A stretch of DNA of 50,629 nucleotides from an uncultured Phycisphaerales bacterium (GCA_903845195.1 CAIMWO010000003.1:1-50629), one strand, 5' to 3'. Counted from the stretch's first letter, positions 1 to 9,296 are shown. Notes: generated by a model from the letters alone, not told the origin. Numbers and translations: made by a program.

Positions 1-72
1 CGACTGCTTCTGCTCCATGACCAGCCGACAGGCTTCATCCTTGAACTCCACAGAATAGGAATGCCTTGCCAT
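1..72 (-). CDS. IS3-family transposase OrfA, N-terminal part (cut by window edge)
   Basis: Reading the minus strand from the ATG at 72 gives 24 residues, beginning MARHSYSVEFKDEACRLV and running off the window. This is the typical start of the small helix-turn-helix protein OrfA of IS3-family elements, in which YS.EFK.EA.RLV opens the HTH_Tnp_1 domain. OrfA normally binds the terminal repeats and is joined to the OrfB integrase by programmed frameshifting. Only the first helix is visible, so the subgroup cannot be named and I cannot tell whether the element is intact. Confidence 0.75.
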   Translation of the reverse strand, partial: MARHSYSVEFKDEACRLVMEQKQS

Positions 73-141
73 GATCACACGATCCTTCTGCGGGCATGCT
101 ACCCGCTCGGAGGCCGCGCCCACCATTCGTGGGCAAGGTCA
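1..141 (-). mobile_element. Left-edge insertion sequence, probable upstream end
   Basis: The OrfA start lies about 70 bp from a likely element end. Read on the minus strand, the sequence from 141 begins TGACCTTGCCC, with the 5'-TG usual for IS3 ends, and contains an imperfect palindrome around 121-136 (GCCCAC/GTGGGC). The other end is outside the window, so neither the inverted repeat nor a target duplication can be confirmed. The outer boundary is inferred. Confidence 0.4.
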
Positions 142-295
142 GTGATTACGCGCGTGATGATTGAGGGGGCGGCGTGTGGTGGGGGATCGGGGTATCGGAG
201 TGAGGGGGTGTTGAAGTATTTTGGGGTGCAATGGGGGTGGGGTTTGGGGCGTTTGGCGGGATGGTGATGGGGATTCCAATTCTGGAGCGAAAGTC

Positions 296-3200
296 ATGAT
301 GATGCGAATGGTGTTGGCGGTGGCGCTGGTGTTGGCGGGTTTGGGAGGGTCGGCGGCGTATGGCACGCAAACGGATAATCGGGGATTGCATGCGGTGCCG
401 GCGCCGGGGAAGGTGGTGATTGATGGGAAGCTGGAGGAGTGGGATTTATCGGGGCAGATCTTGATCTGCTACGACCTGGAGACGCTCAAGGACGTGTACA
501 GCGCCAAGGTGGCGATGATGTACGATGCGGAGGCGTTATACGTGGGGATCGACTGGAGGGATCTGACGCCGCTGGGGAACAGTCACGATCCGCGGTTCAC
601 GGCGTCGCGGGGGTGGGCGGGCGATGCGATTCAGATGCGGATGAAGACGGATCGAATTTCGCATTTGACGGCGTGGTACCACGGGGCGACGAATTCGCCG
701 TACATCGGGATCGATTACGGGAAGGATTTGACGCATCCGTTCGGGGGCGGGTCGAAGCAGCTTTTCAAGACGGAGGGGTGGAAGCTGGATGAGGGGGCGG
801 AGATGGCGTTTGCCAAGAAGGCGGACGGGAAGGGGTATTACCAGGAGATCAAGATTCCGTGGAAGTTGATCACGCTGGAGAAGGTACCGAAGGCGGGGGA
901 GACGTTTCGATGCGGGTTTGAGATGTTGTGGGGCGAGGGGGATTGGCCGTCGCATCGGTATGCGGACAACCTGGATCCGGCGGCGAACAATCGGGAGTTT
1001 TTCTGGACGTCGCACAATGCGTGGGGGCCGGTGACGCTGGAGGCGAAGGGGCATTTGGCGCTGCCGGAGCCGGCGTATATGAAGGCGTTGCAGGGGGAGG
1101 AGATGACGGGGCCGGTGGAGATCAGTTATGAGCTGGCGAAGGATGCGCGGGTGACCGTGGCGATTGATGATGCGGCGGGGGTGCGGGTGCGGAATCTGAT
1201 TGCGGCGCTGCCGCGGAAGGCGGGGAAGAACACGGAGAAATGGGACGGGTTGGATGACAACGGTCAGGCGGTGGCGGCGGGGGCGTACAAGATTCATGCG
1301 ATGTATCACGAGGGGATTCACGTTAATTACGTGATGAGTTTTGCGAATTCGGGCGATCCGACGTGGGCGACGGATGACGGGAAGGGTGCGTTCTACGGCG
1401 ATCACACGGCGCCGCATGCGGCGGCGGCGGGGGGTGATTATGTGGCGCTGGCGTGTCCGCTTGGGGAGTCGGGCAAGCACCTGATCTGCTGCGATCTGGA
1501 AGGACATCGGCAGTGGGGGCTGGGGAACCGGACGGGATTTGTGATCGGCACGGGGAGTGGACGGGCGTCGCTGGCGACGGACGGGACGACGTTGTGGGTG
1601 AGCCAGGACGGCGATGGGGGGATTTATCGCGTGGAGCTTAAGACGGGGAAGTACAGCCCGTGGAATCGGACGGTGAAGGATGCGGGCGGGCGCGATGTGC
1701 CGGTGCTCGATTTGAAGTTGCCGGGGTCGCGTCCGGAGGGGGCGGACAAGACGACGCTGAACCTGGCGGCGATTGCGGTGCAGAGGAACGTGCTGGCGGC
1801 GGCGCTTTTCCTGGAGAACAAGATTCTGCTGCTGGATGCGGGGACTGGCGATCTGCGGGCGACGCTGGATGTGCCAGCGCCGACGGCGCTGGTTTTCGAT
1901 AGCGACGGCACGATGCTGGCGGTTTCGAAGGGGGCGCTGGTGCGCGTGACGCAGGGGGGAAAGATCAGCCCATTTGCGGCGGGTGACTTTGCCGCGGGGT
2001 TCGGGCTGGCGGTCGATGGGGCGCGGAATGTGTATCTTTCGGTGCGCGGCGCGGAGCAGGTGATCAAGGTGTTCGCGCCGGACGGCAAGTTGGTGCGCGA
2101 GATCGGCAAGAAGGGCGGACGGCCGCTGAACGGGCCGTTCGATGAGCTGGGGTTGCGCAACCCGGGGCAGATCGCGATCGATGCGAAGAATCATTTGTGG
2201 GTGACGGAGGAGACGAACAATCCGAAGCGCACGAGCGTGTGGAATTTGGATGGGACGTTCGTGCGCGATTTTGTGGGGACGACGAGTTATGCGGGGGCGG
2301 GGTCGATCAATCCGGATGATCCGACGATCGGCTTTGCGGATGACACGGTGTACAAGATTGATTTGGCCAAGGGGACATGGCGGCCGATTTATTCGATCGC
2401 GCCGAGTGCCGAGCAGTTGTTCCATGCCAACGCCGGAAGCCGCGCGCGGATCTTCAATCGCGGGGATGAGACGGTGGTGTTTACGGCGGGGCGGGGTTCG
2501 GGCGTGTCGTGCCTGGTGGGTCGGAATAATTCGTGGAAGCCGGCGGCCGCGGTGGGGGTGGTTGCGCCGAAGACGGAAGCGGCGCCGCTGAAGGGGCATA
2601 TCGGGGAGTTTTATGCGTGGGCCGACAAGAACGGCGACGGGATCGTGCAGGACGATGAACTGGCGTTCGCCAAACTGCAGGTGGAGGGCAAGCCGGCGGC
2701 GTTTGTGGGGGGATACTGGGGGACGCTGCCAGGGCCGGACGGGACGATCACGTTGGTGTCGGGAAAGCACGTGCTGCGTCTGCCGGTGGTGTCATGGACG
2801 GCGAGCGGCGCGCCGGTGTACGACCTGAGCAAGCCGGAGGACATTGTGGCGCGAATCAACCTGGGTGAAGGATCGATCATGGGCGGGTCGGCGGGGCGGA
2901 CGTATTTCAACGCTTCGCCGCTGACGGCGCTGGATGCGGCGGGCAAGGTGTTGTTCACGTATCCGAGCAGGAATGTGTCGGTGCATGGATCGCATACGGC
3001 GAGTTCTTCGAAGCCGGGGTATCTGATCGGGCCGTCGAGCATTCTGGGGACGGCGGATTTTGGCGGGGAGATCGGGGAGGTTTTCGACATGAACGGCAAC
3101 CTGGGGGAAAATTATCTGTTCACGTCCGACGGGTTGTACATCCAGACGCTATTCAAGGATACGCGCGGGTGGTTCGATGTGCCGTCGAAGGCGGTGCGCG

Positions 3201-4132
3201 GGATGAGCATGGATGCGATCACGGCGGGGGGCGAATCGTTCGGCGGATTTTTTGCGCGGGTCAAGGGCGGCAAGACTTACCTGATCATCGGCACGACCGA
3301 CGCGCGCGTGCTGGAGGTGACGGGGCTGGAGACAATTCATCGTTTCAGCGGGTCGATCGACTACACGCCGGCGCTGTTTGCGGCGGCGCAGAAGCAACTG
3401 CAGGACAAGGCGGCGGGGGAGAGCAAGGTGGTGGCGGCGACGATAGCGCGGGCGAAGGAAGCGCCGGCGATCGATGGCAAGCTGGCGGATTGGCCGGCGC
3501 TGGCGGGGGAGAAGCCGGGCGCTTCGTCGCTGGTGGTCGGGGATGCGGCGAAGCCCGTGGGATATGCGGCGGCTTCTTACGACGACAAGAATTTGTACGT
3601 GGCGTGGCGCGTCACTTCGGCCAACGGGGCGCTGCGCAATGCGGGGCAGGACAATCGGCTGCTGTTCAAGACGGGGGACTGCGTCGATGTGATGATCGGC
3701 GCGGCCGAGGGCGGCGCGAAATCGCCGGGGAACCGGCGGCTGTTGATTTCCATGCTCGACAAGAAGCCGGTGGCGGTGGTGTATCAGCCGGTGGCGCCGG
3801 GGACGGCGGAGAAGAACCGGGTGCCGTTCGCTTCGCCGTGGCGGTCGATTTCGTTCGACCGGGTGGAGGTCGTAGCGGATGTGAAGATCGGGACGGGGGC
3901 GATTGCGGGGGGATACGTGGTGGAGGCGGCGATTCCGTGGACGGTGCTGGGGGTAACGCCCAAGGCGGGTCTGGCGCTGCGCGGGGATTTCGGGATTCTC
4001 TCGGGGGACAGCGGCGGGACGACGACGGTGGCCCGGAGTTACTGGTGCAACAAGGCGACGAATCTCGTGAACGATGTGCCGGGGGAAGCGGAGCTGACGC
4101 CGGGGCAGTGGGGGATGTGGAGGTTGGAGTGA
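296..4132 (+). CDS. Large secreted CBM9-like / FlgD-Ig / beta-propeller protein
   Basis: This is a 1278-residue exported protein of unknown substrate. An in-frame ATG lies 75 nt further upstream, but I chose 296 because a signal peptide starts there (MMMRMVLAVALVLAGLGG, AYG cleavage region) and GGAG lies about 10 nt upstream. Residues ~40-255 look like a carbohydrate-binding family 9 or DOMON-like sandwich (VIDGKLEEWD at its start). Residues ~270-345 resemble the FlgD Ig-like domain (WDGLDDNGQAVAAGAY). A long NHL/SMP-30-like propeller follows, with an EF-hand-like loop near residue 777 (DKNGDGIVQDDE). Residues ~1050-1275 repeat the CBM9-like fold (AIDGKLADWPAL). Binding of polysaccharide or another extracellular ligand is inferred from the domains; no catalytic residues are recognised. 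Confidence 0.8.
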   Translation: MMMRMVLAVALVLAGLGGSAAYGTQTDNRGLHAVPAPGKVVIDGKLEEWDLSGQILICYDLETLKDVYSAKVAMMYDAEALYVGIDWRDLTPLGNSHDPRFTASRGWAGDAIQMRMKTDRISHLTAWYHGATNSPYIGIDYGKDLTHPFGGGSKQLFKTEGWKLDEGAEMAFAKKADGKGYYQEIKIPWKLITLEKVPKAGETFRCGFEMLWGEGDWPSHRYADNLDPAANNREFFWTSHNAWGPVTLEAKGHLALPEPAYMKALQGEEMTGPVEISYELAKDARVTVAIDDAAGVRVRNLIAALPRKAGKNTEKWDGLDDNGQAVAAGAYKIHAMYHEGIHVNYVMSFANSGDPTWATDDGKGAFYGDHTAPHAAAAGGDYVALACPLGESGKHLICCDLEGHRQWGLGNRTGFVIGTGSGRASLATDGTTLWVSQDGDGGIYRVELKTGKYSPWNRTVKDAGGRDVPVLDLKLPGSRPEGADKTTLNLAAIAVQRNVLAAALFLENKILLLDAGTGDLRATLDVPAPTALVFDSDGTMLAVSKGALVRVTQGGKISPFAAGDFAAGFGLAVDGARNVYLSVRGAEQVIKVFAPDGKLVREIGKKGGRPLNGPFDELGLRNPGQIAIDAKNHLWVTEETNNPKRTSVWNLDGTFVRDFVGTTSYAGAGSINPDDPTIGFADDTVYKIDLAKGTWRPIYSIAPSAEQLFHANAGSRARIFNRGDETVVFTAGRGSGVSCLVGRNNSWKPAAAVGVVAPKTEAAPLKGHIGEFYAWADKNGDGIVQDDELAFAKLQVEGKPAAFVGGYWGTLPGPDGTITLVSGKHVLRLPVVSWTASGAPVYDLSKPEDIVARINLGEGSIMGGSAGRTYFNASPLTALDAAGKVLFTYPSRNVSVHGSHTASSSKPGYLIGPSSILGTADFGGEIGEVFDMNGNLGENYLFTSDGLYIQTLFKDTRGWFDVPSKAVRGMSMDAITAGGESFGGFFARVKGGKTYLIIGTTDARVLEVTGLETIHRFSGSIDYTPALFAAAQKQLQDKAAGESKVVAATIARAKEAPAIDGKLADWPALAGEKPGASSLVVGDAAKPVGYAAASYDDKNLYVAWRVTSANGALRNAGQDNRLLFKTGDCVDVMIGAAEGGAKSPGNRRLLISMLDKKPVAVVYQPVAPGTAEKNRVPFASPWRSISFDRVEVVADVKIGTGAIAGGYVVEAAIPWTVLGVTPKAGLALRGDFGILSGDSGGTTTVARSYWCNKATNLVNDVPGEAELTPGQWGMWRLE

Positions 4133-4150
4133 GGGGGAGTGGGGGGCGGA

Positions 4151-4178
4151 GGGTTATGGGCTATGGGCTATGAGTAAT
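4151..4178. repeat. Heptamer tract, GGGTTAT/GGGCTAT units
   Basis: Four consecutive 7-bp units (GGGTTAT, GGGCTAT twice, GAGTAAT) begin 19 nt after the stop codon of the large secreted protein. The unit is related to those of the tracts at 27483 and 32367. Confidence 0.75.
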
Positions 4179-4208
4179 GAGGAGGCGGCGGGGGAGTTTT
4201 CTTCGTCG

Positions 4209-4232
4209 CCAAGGCACCAAGGCACGAAGATT
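4209..4232. repeat. Octamer tract, CCAAGGCA units
   Basis: Two exact CCAAGGCA units and a diverged third (CGAAGATT). The tract lies about 47 nt downstream of the stop of the minus-strand zinc-ribbon gene. It is the only tract of this kind with an 8-bp period. Confidence 0.55.
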
Positions 4233-4279
4233 TTTATTGATGGCGTGTGCTTCCGGGAATGAGGCGGTGCATTCCGCGG

Positions 4280-4597
4280 TTATTCTTTGGGTTTGGAGAG
4301 GATGGGGGTGGAGCATTCGGGGCAGCGCTGGCCGAGGTGGTGGACGCGGAGGTCGTAGCCGCAGGTGCGGCAGCGGCCGTCGCGAAAACGTTGGCGTTGT
4401 TTTCGGTGATAGAGAAACGGGATGATCATGCCGGCGGAGAGGGTGGAAATAATGATGGAGATGGAAAGGACGCGAACGAGGATGGAGGTTTCACGCCAAT
4501 TGAGGTCGGGCCAGAAAAAACGGACTACGAGGAGAAGCACGCCGACGAGGATGATGGTGAAGAGGATGAAAGGAAGATCGGGACGTGTCAGGCGCAA
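4280..4597 (-). CDS. Small membrane protein with C-terminal zinc ribbon
   Basis: This protein has 105 residues and a TTG start, with AAGGGG 8 nt upstream on the minus strand. Two hydrophobic segments (~8-28 and ~43-63) precede a basic stretch and a four-cysteine ribbon, CRTCGYDLR followed by CPEC, near residues 75-96. CGYDLR...CPECG tails are very common in small planctomycete membrane proteins; their function is not known to me. A similar tail ends the protein at 48743-49348. The gene is monocistronic by spacing. Confidence 0.7.
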   Translation of the reverse strand: MRLTRPDLPFILFTIILVGVLLLVVRFFWPDLNWRETSILVRVLSISIIISTLSAGMIIPFLYHRKQRQRFRDGRCRTCGYDLRVHHLGQRCPECSTPILSKPKE

Positions 4598-4752
4598 TGG
4601 GGTGCCCCTTCGATGTTGCGAGTGGCATGTAGACGCGTTGGCATTATAACGTCACCGAAAGGACATTTGATTTGACGAAGGGGACGCGGCGGGGCGGAGG
4701 GGGGTTCCACTTTTCTCTTCGCCTGGCACCGGCGAAGACGATACTACCCCAT

Positions 4753-5001
4753 CTAGGCGTTTCTTCTGACAATCTTGTAGTGCCTTTTCAGAGCCGAGTA
4801 CGCGGAGATCGCCAACGCCGCGCCAATCACGAAGCAAATGGCCGCAGCGATGCAGCGCGTCGCAGCACTCATTCCTGGGAACACCGTTGTCAGCACGAGA
4901 CCCAGAGCCACGCCTTCGAACGCGGTCCCGAGCGCGTACTGTGTCGCCTTCTTGATCGGACGCAGATCCAGTGTGTCCTCCACCAGGGTTTTCAAATCCA
5001 T
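4753..5001 (-). CDS. Small two-helix membrane protein, unknown
   Basis: The product has 82 residues, with an excellent ribosome binding site (AAGGAGGT, 5-6 nt before ATG) that supports it as a real gene. After a polar N-terminus (MDLKTLVEDTLDLRPIKK) come two predicted membrane helices, ~22-42 and ~47-68, and a basic tail (KRHYKIVRR) likely to be cytoplasmic. I do not recognise the family. It stands alone between the zinc-ribbon gene and the immunity-like gene, in the same direction as both. Confidence 0.65.
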   Translation of the reverse strand: MDLKTLVEDTLDLRPIKKATQYALGTAFEGVALGLVLTTVFPGMSAATRCIAAAICFVIGAALAISAYSALKRHYKIVRRNA

Positions 5002-5194
5002 GAGCTACCTCCTTCGAAACGTAGTGCGGGAGACGGCGATGCCGCGCCCATCCAGATGCATTTGCCGTTTAGGACGGCCCGGCTTGTATTGTCCGCTCGA
5101 AATGGCCATATGACCATTACAGGTAGAAGATTTGATTTGACGGAGGGAGTGCAGGGCGACTCTTGTTGGGGGAGGTTGGAACAATTTACGCGGT

Positions 5195-5677
5195 TCATGT
5201 TTCGTTCCCTTTCGTGGATTGGCGAAGCACGTGGTCTCGATAGGCTGACCAGCCGTTGAAGCCTCGCTGGAGAACTGCTCCAAGTTCGCCAGGCGAATTG
5301 ACGACGACCGATCGAAACTCGTGCTGCAGGTCCCGCGGGAGATCCGCCTCCTGGGTTTCTGAGATCAGGATGAGCGTATTGCCCTCCATCGCGGGAATAA
5401 TGACCATGCCGCCTGCCCGCGCGACTTCCAGGATAAATTTCAATAAATCGTTGCCGAATGAGTGAATGTGGAATACGCAGCCGGTGAAACGTTGGGTCGA
5501 CTCGAGTTCCTTGGCAGAGAATTCCACGTCGACGCCGTCGGGAAAGGTGACGTTATAGAAGCCATATTCATCGGGGCCACCATTGCTGGTCGCAGCAAGC
5601 ACGTCGCGCACCGGTTGGCGAGGCACGTCGGCTATTTCACCCTTTTCAAATCGTTGAAGGAATACGTCGAAGCTCAT
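5195..5677 (-). CDS. Hypothetical protein, immunity-like
   Basis: A 160-residue soluble protein with AAAGGA 5 nt before its ATG. It begins MSFDVFLQRFEKGE, an opening I associate with small proteins of the SMI1/Imm type found as lone genes in planctomycetes and other bacteria; this resemblance is from memory and weak. A negatively charged N-terminal half is followed by a predicted alpha/beta core (VFHIHSFGNDLLKFILEVA, GGMVIIPAM). No toxin gene is adjacent, so an immunity role is conjecture. Confidence 0.6.
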   Translation of the reverse strand: MSFDVFLQRFEKGEIADVPRQPVRDVLAATSNGGPDEYGFYNVTFPDGVDVEFSAKELESTQRFTGCVFHIHSFGNDLLKFILEVARAGGMVIIPAMEGNTLILISETQEADLPRDLQHEFRSVVVNSPGELGAVLQRGFNGWSAYRDHVLRQSTKGNET

Positions 5678-5763
5678 AGGAATCCTTTGCTCGGTGTAAC
5701 TGGTATTCTAACGGGGACATTGGAATGAAACATGGACGCGGGGGGAGGGGGGGGTGGAAACAC

Positions 5764-5784
5764 AAAACATAAGACATAAAACGG
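5764..5784. repeat. Heptamer tract, AAAACAT units
   Basis: Three 7-bp units (AAAACAT, AAGACAT, AAAACGG), about 60 nt downstream of the stop of the minus-strand lipoprotein gene. Short and diverged, so a weaker case than the longer tracts. Confidence 0.5.
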
Positions 5785-5844
5785 AATGGCACGGGCGTGC
5801 GGGGAGGGAATTTGAGATTTCAGAAGTTGGGGGGAAGGGAGGAA

Positions 5845-6681
5845 TTACCAGTGGTTGGTGTTGGGGGTGGGGAGGGTGGCGGTGGGGGGGAGGAGGCGGA
5901 GGTCGGCCAGGCGGTAGGGGGAGACGGGTTGGGCGCCTTGGAAGACTTGGGAGAGGTTGCTCTGGCGGTATTCGAGGGAGTTGGCGTCGGTGGCGGAGGG
6001 GACGGTGAGGGTGCGGATGAGGTTGACCTTCCAGTGGGCGTCGGCGGAGGGGGAGGTGCGAAGGGCCTGGGGGAGCATTTTGGTGGGGATGGTCAGGACG
6101 ACGGTCCAGAGGTCGGTGCCGTTGATGTTGGCGGAGCGGAGATTGGTGCTGAGGCCGGGGATGGGGAGTTCGGGAATGGTGCTGAGGGGATGGGCGAGGT
6201 TGGGGGTGCCGTCGTCTTTGGGGGCGGCGGCCATGGCGCTGTGGTACCAGGTGGCGTCGGTTTTGCCGAGGGAGTCGCAGGAGACTTCAAGAAGCTGTTT
6301 GCCGGAGCAGGTGGTATCGATGAATAAGGAGATGGTGTCGTGTACGGCGGGTGTGCGGCGGCTGACGACAGCGACGTAGAGGTTGGCGGCATCATAGAGG
6401 ATGGCGGCGTGGGTGGTGGGGGTTGAGAGGGTGGTGTTGATCGGCGGGAGGAAGGTGAACCACTGGGCATGGAGCCAAGTGGGATCTTGCAGGGGATCGG
6501 CTTGGCGGATATCGGTGGCGACGGGGTAGGCGCTGACGGTTGGGGGCGGGACGACGGGCGTGGCTCCGGGGAGCGCGGCGGACGTGGTGTTGCCCTTGCA
6601 GCCAGAAAGCTGCGCCAAGCTGCCGGCGATGATGATCAGCGCCAGGAGTGCAGTGAGAATACCACGGATCGTTTTACACAT
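5845..6681 (-). CDS. Lipoprotein with CBM9/DOMON-like domain
   Basis: A 278-residue exported lipoprotein. The N-terminus has a charged start, a hydrophobic run and a lipobox ending LSGC (Cys28). A Pro/Thr/Ala linker follows, then a domain from about residue 60 with the pattern of family 9 carbohydrate-binding or DOMON-like modules (YDAANLYVAVVSRR, SLFIDTT, LWTVVLTIPTKML), as in the large protein at 296-4132. No enzymatic motif is visible. It is probably surface or periplasmic and binds a sugar or haem-like ligand, which is inferred. It is likely monocistronic. Confidence 0.65.
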   Translation of the reverse strand: MCKTIRGILTALLALIIIAGSLAQLSGCKGNTTSAALPGATPVVPPPTVSAYPVATDIRQADPLQDPTWLHAQWFTFLPPINTTLSTPTTHAAILYDAANLYVAVVSRRTPAVHDTISLFIDTTCSGKQLLEVSCDSLGKTDATWYHSAMAAAPKDDGTPNLAHPLSTIPELPIPGLSTNLRSANINGTDLWTVVLTIPTKMLPQALRTSPSADAHWKVNLIRTLTVPSATDANSLEYRQSNLSQVFQGAQPVSPYRLADLRLLPPTATLPTPNTNHW

Positions 6682-6903
6682 AAGTCACGTAAGCCTAACG
6701 GTTTTCATCGTCAAAATACAGTACAAACCGGGAGGAAATTGCCCGTTAATTATGCATGGTGCAAGGGCGGGTGATTGCGGGAGGAGCATTCCAAGTTTCG
6801 CTGGGTAAGGGTGTTAGGGCTTTTGGGGCGGGCTGCCTTGCGGCAGGGCGCGGTTGACTCCATAATTCGATCTTCTGAATTTGATGAGTAAACGGATGAA
6901 ATC

Positions 6904-7527
6904 ATGATAAATCTGCTGCCCAAGGACACGACGTTTTTCGACCTGTTTGAAGGCTTGGCGAAGCACGGCGTTTCGTGCGCGGGGCATCTGCACAAGCTGG
7001 CGGCGGGGTTTCCCGAATCGATCGATGAAGTGGGGCATATCCGCACGGAGGAGCACCAGGCGGATCAGTTGACGCACCAGGCGTTGGACCGATTGGACCG
7101 GACGTTCATTACGCCGTTCGATCGAGAGGATATTCATGCACTGGTGGGGGAGCTGGATTCGATCGTGGACAATATCAATGCGCTGGCGAAGCGATTGAGC
7201 AGTTATCACGTGAAGACGATTGAGCCGGCGTTTGTGAAGCAGGCGGAGATATTGGTGCAGGCGACGGCGGCGTTGTCGCAGGCGGTATTTCTGTTGCGTA
7301 AGACGCGGAAGTTGACGGACCTGCAGCCGAAGATCATTGAGGTGCACCGGTTGGAGAACGTGGGGGATGACAATCATCTGGCGGCGCTGTCGAAGCTGTT
7401 TGAGAACGGGAGCGATCCGCTGCACGTGATCAAGTGGAAGGAATTTTTCCAGTTCATGGAAGCGGCGATCGACGGTTGCGAGGATGCGACGAACGTGTTG
7501 GAACGCATCGTACTGAAGAATGGATGA
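6904..7527 (+). CDS. DUF47 / PhoU-like phosphate transport accessory protein
   Basis: A 207-residue all-helical protein of the DUF47 (UPF0111) family, related to PhoU. The usual family length is about 205-215, so it appears complete. Its start MINLLPKDTTFFDLFEG is characteristic, and E/D-rich helices with the pattern EHQADQLTHQALDRLDRTFITPFDREDI fit the metal-binding bundles of the family. The next gene, 61 bp downstream, is a Pit phosphate permease, the usual partner, so a role in gating or regulating phosphate uptake is well supported. A weak promoter-like TTGACT lies near 6854. Confidence 0.9.
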   Translation: MINLLPKDTTFFDLFEGLAKHGVSCAGHLHKLAAGFPESIDEVGHIRTEEHQADQLTHQALDRLDRTFITPFDREDIHALVGELDSIVDNINALAKRLSSYHVKTIEPAFVKQAEILVQATAALSQAVFLLRKTRKLTDLQPKIIEVHRLENVGDDNHLAALSKLFENGSDPLHVIKWKEFFQFMEAAIDGCEDATNVLERIVLKNG

Positions 7528-7588
7528 GTATCCCGATTCCCAGTTTTCTGATTCTTGATGGATCCCAAGTCCGAAAGCCTGCTACTGA

Positions 7589-8746
7589 ATGACCCTCCCG
7601 CTCTATTTACTTGCTGACGCCACGACTGCTACCACGGCCGCAACCGCTGCCAGCGTGCCGGTGAACGGTTACCTGGTGATCGTGATTATTGCGGTGGCGT
7701 TGGTGTTCGATTTTCTCAACGGTTTTCACGATGCGGCGAATTCGATAGCGACGGTGGTTTCGACGCGTGTGCTTTCGCCGACGCAGGCGGTGATCTGGGC
7801 GGCGGCGTTTAATTTTCTGGCGGCGTTTTTGTTTGGCACCAAGGTGGCGGAGACGATTTCGGGGAAGCTGATTGATGTCAATCTGCTGGGGGGGCCGGCG
7901 GGGGCGGTGAACGTGATTTTTGCGGGACTGATCGCGGCGATCATCTGGAACATCATTACGTGGCTGCTGGCGTTGCCGACGTCGTCATCGCATGCGTTGA
8001 TTGCGGGGTTTGCGGGGGCGGCGATCGCGAAGGCGGGGTTGGGGGTGATCAAGCCGGCGGGTTGGGCGATGGTGATGCTGGGCATATTTTTGTCGCCGCT
8101 GCTCGGGTTTCTGCTGGGCGCGTTCAATATGATTGCGGTGTCGTGGTTGTTCCGGTTTTCGACGCCTTCGCGGGTGGATGCGTTGTTTCGGCGGCTGCAG
8201 TTGGTGTCGGCGGGGATCTACTCGCTGGGGCACGGCGGCAATGACGCACAGAAGACCATGGGGATTATCTTTGCACTGCTGACGGCCGTTCCGGCATTTG
8301 CCCAGTACGCGGTACCGGATACCGATCCGAACCACTGGTCGCATTACATCAATTTTCTGGGGCATCACCATTCCATGGCATGGTGGATCATTCTGAGTTG
8401 TAACGGCGCGATCGCGCTGGGGACGTGTTTTGGCGGGTGGCGGATCGTCAAGACGATGGGGTCGGGGATCACGCGGCTGCAGCCGGTCGGCGGCTTCTGC
8501 GCCGAGACGGCGGCGGCGACGACGATCATCGGATTTACGAGCATCGGGGGCGTGCCGATCTCGACGACGCATGCGATCACGGGGGCGATTTTGGGGGTGG
8601 GGACGACCAAGTCGATCCGTGCGGTGCGGTGGATCTGGGGGCAGCGGATCGTGATGGCGTGGGTGCTGACGATTCCGTGTGCGGCGTTTATTGCGGCGGT
8701 GGCGTACGCGGTCATACATTTCGCGATCGAGCCGTTCTTCAAGTAA
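7589..8746 (+). CDS. pit: Pit-family inorganic phosphate permease
   Basis: A 385-residue integral membrane protein with about 10 hydrophobic segments. Both family signatures are present: NGFHDAANSIAT near the N-terminus, and the second half-repeat with GHGGNDAQKTMG and STTHAITGAILGVG. These define the PiT/PHO-4 family of low-affinity phosphate (metal-phosphate) symporters driven by H+ or Na+. It follows the DUF47 gene in one likely transcript. The 3' end overlaps the convergent DUF488 gene by 8 bp. The start is uncertain by a few codons. Confidence 0.92.
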   Translation: MTLPLYLLADATTATTAATAASVPVNGYLVIVIIAVALVFDFLNGFHDAANSIATVVSTRVLSPTQAVIWAAAFNFLAAFLFGTKVAETISGKLIDVNLLGGPAGAVNVIFAGLIAAIIWNIITWLLALPTSSSHALIAGFAGAAIAKAGLGVIKPAGWAMVMLGIFLSPLLGFLLGAFNMIAVSWLFRFSTPSRVDALFRRLQLVSAGIYSLGHGGNDAQKTMGIIFALLTAVPAFAQYAVPDTDPNHWSHYINFLGHHHSMAWWIILSCNGAIALGTCFGGWRIVKTMGSGITRLQPVGGFCAETAAATTIIGFTSIGGVPISTTHAITGAILGVGTTKSIRAVRWIWGQRIVMAWVLTIPCAAFIAAVAYAVIHFAIEPFFK

Positions 8747-9296
8747 GCGGCTCAACCCTCGGCGATGGATAGGTGATGACCGGAGGGCGGCCGCGTTTTC
8801 TTCGGATGCGGGCGAATTCGGTCAGCGCGTGGGGTGTGGCGGTTTTCTCCGTCATGATGTGTCTGACGGGAATTCGGCGGGCCAGTTCGGCGTCGGCAAT
8901 CATGCGGCGATGGCAGCGCCACCAGACGGCTTCCGAACAGAGGATGGCGACGCGGCGCTGGGTGCGGCGGCGGTTGAGGGTTTTAAGGCCCTCGGCAAAT
9001 TCCGGTGTCTGCATGTAATCGGCGTAGCCGCGGAAGCTGGCATTGTGCCAGCCGGCGTTGGGCGAATTTTTTCGGGCATGGCGCAATCCACCCAAGGCCG
9101 GGAGGTGCTCGTAAGCGATTCCGGCTTTGGGCAGGGCGGTTTTCATCCGCGATTTTTCGAACTGCGGGAACGCCCGCGATCGGGGAACCGTGCGCACGTC
9201 GATCACTTGGTCGATTTTCCAGGCTTGCAGGAGTTTGACGAACGCGGCCCAGTCCCGCGTGGAATGTCCCACCGTCCATAGTGTGCGTGCGGCCAT
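8739..9296 (-). CDS. DUF488 family protein
   Basis: A 185-residue cytoplasmic protein. The open frame extends 89 codons further upstream, but the start at 9296 has AAGGAG 8 nt before it and gives the usual DUF488 N-terminus (LWTVGHSTRDWAAFVKLL). Family motifs include DVRTVPRSRAFPQF, the GG.R segment and CSEAVWWRCHRRMIA with its conserved Cys/His. The molecular function of DUF488 is unsettled. It diverges from the hybrid kinase, with 148 bp between the start codons. Confidence 0.85.
   Translation of the reverse strand: MAARTLWTVGHSTRDWAAFVKLLQAWKIDQVIDVRTVPRSRAFPQFEKSRMKTALPKAGIAYEHLPALGGLRHARKNSPNAGWHNASFRGYADYMQTPEFAEGLKTLNRRRTQRRVAILCSEAVWWRCHRRMIADAELARRIPVRHIMTEKTATPHALTEFARIRRKRGRPPVITYPSPRVEPLT

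Noticed and set aside
536..2770. 744-codon open frame on the minus strand
   Set aside because: Arg/Pro/His-rich complement of the large secreted protein, with no recognisable domain.
4992..5198. Small minus-strand frame of 68 codons between two hypothetical genes
   Set aside because: No good ribosome binding site or recognisable pattern, and it overlaps the start of a better-supported gene.
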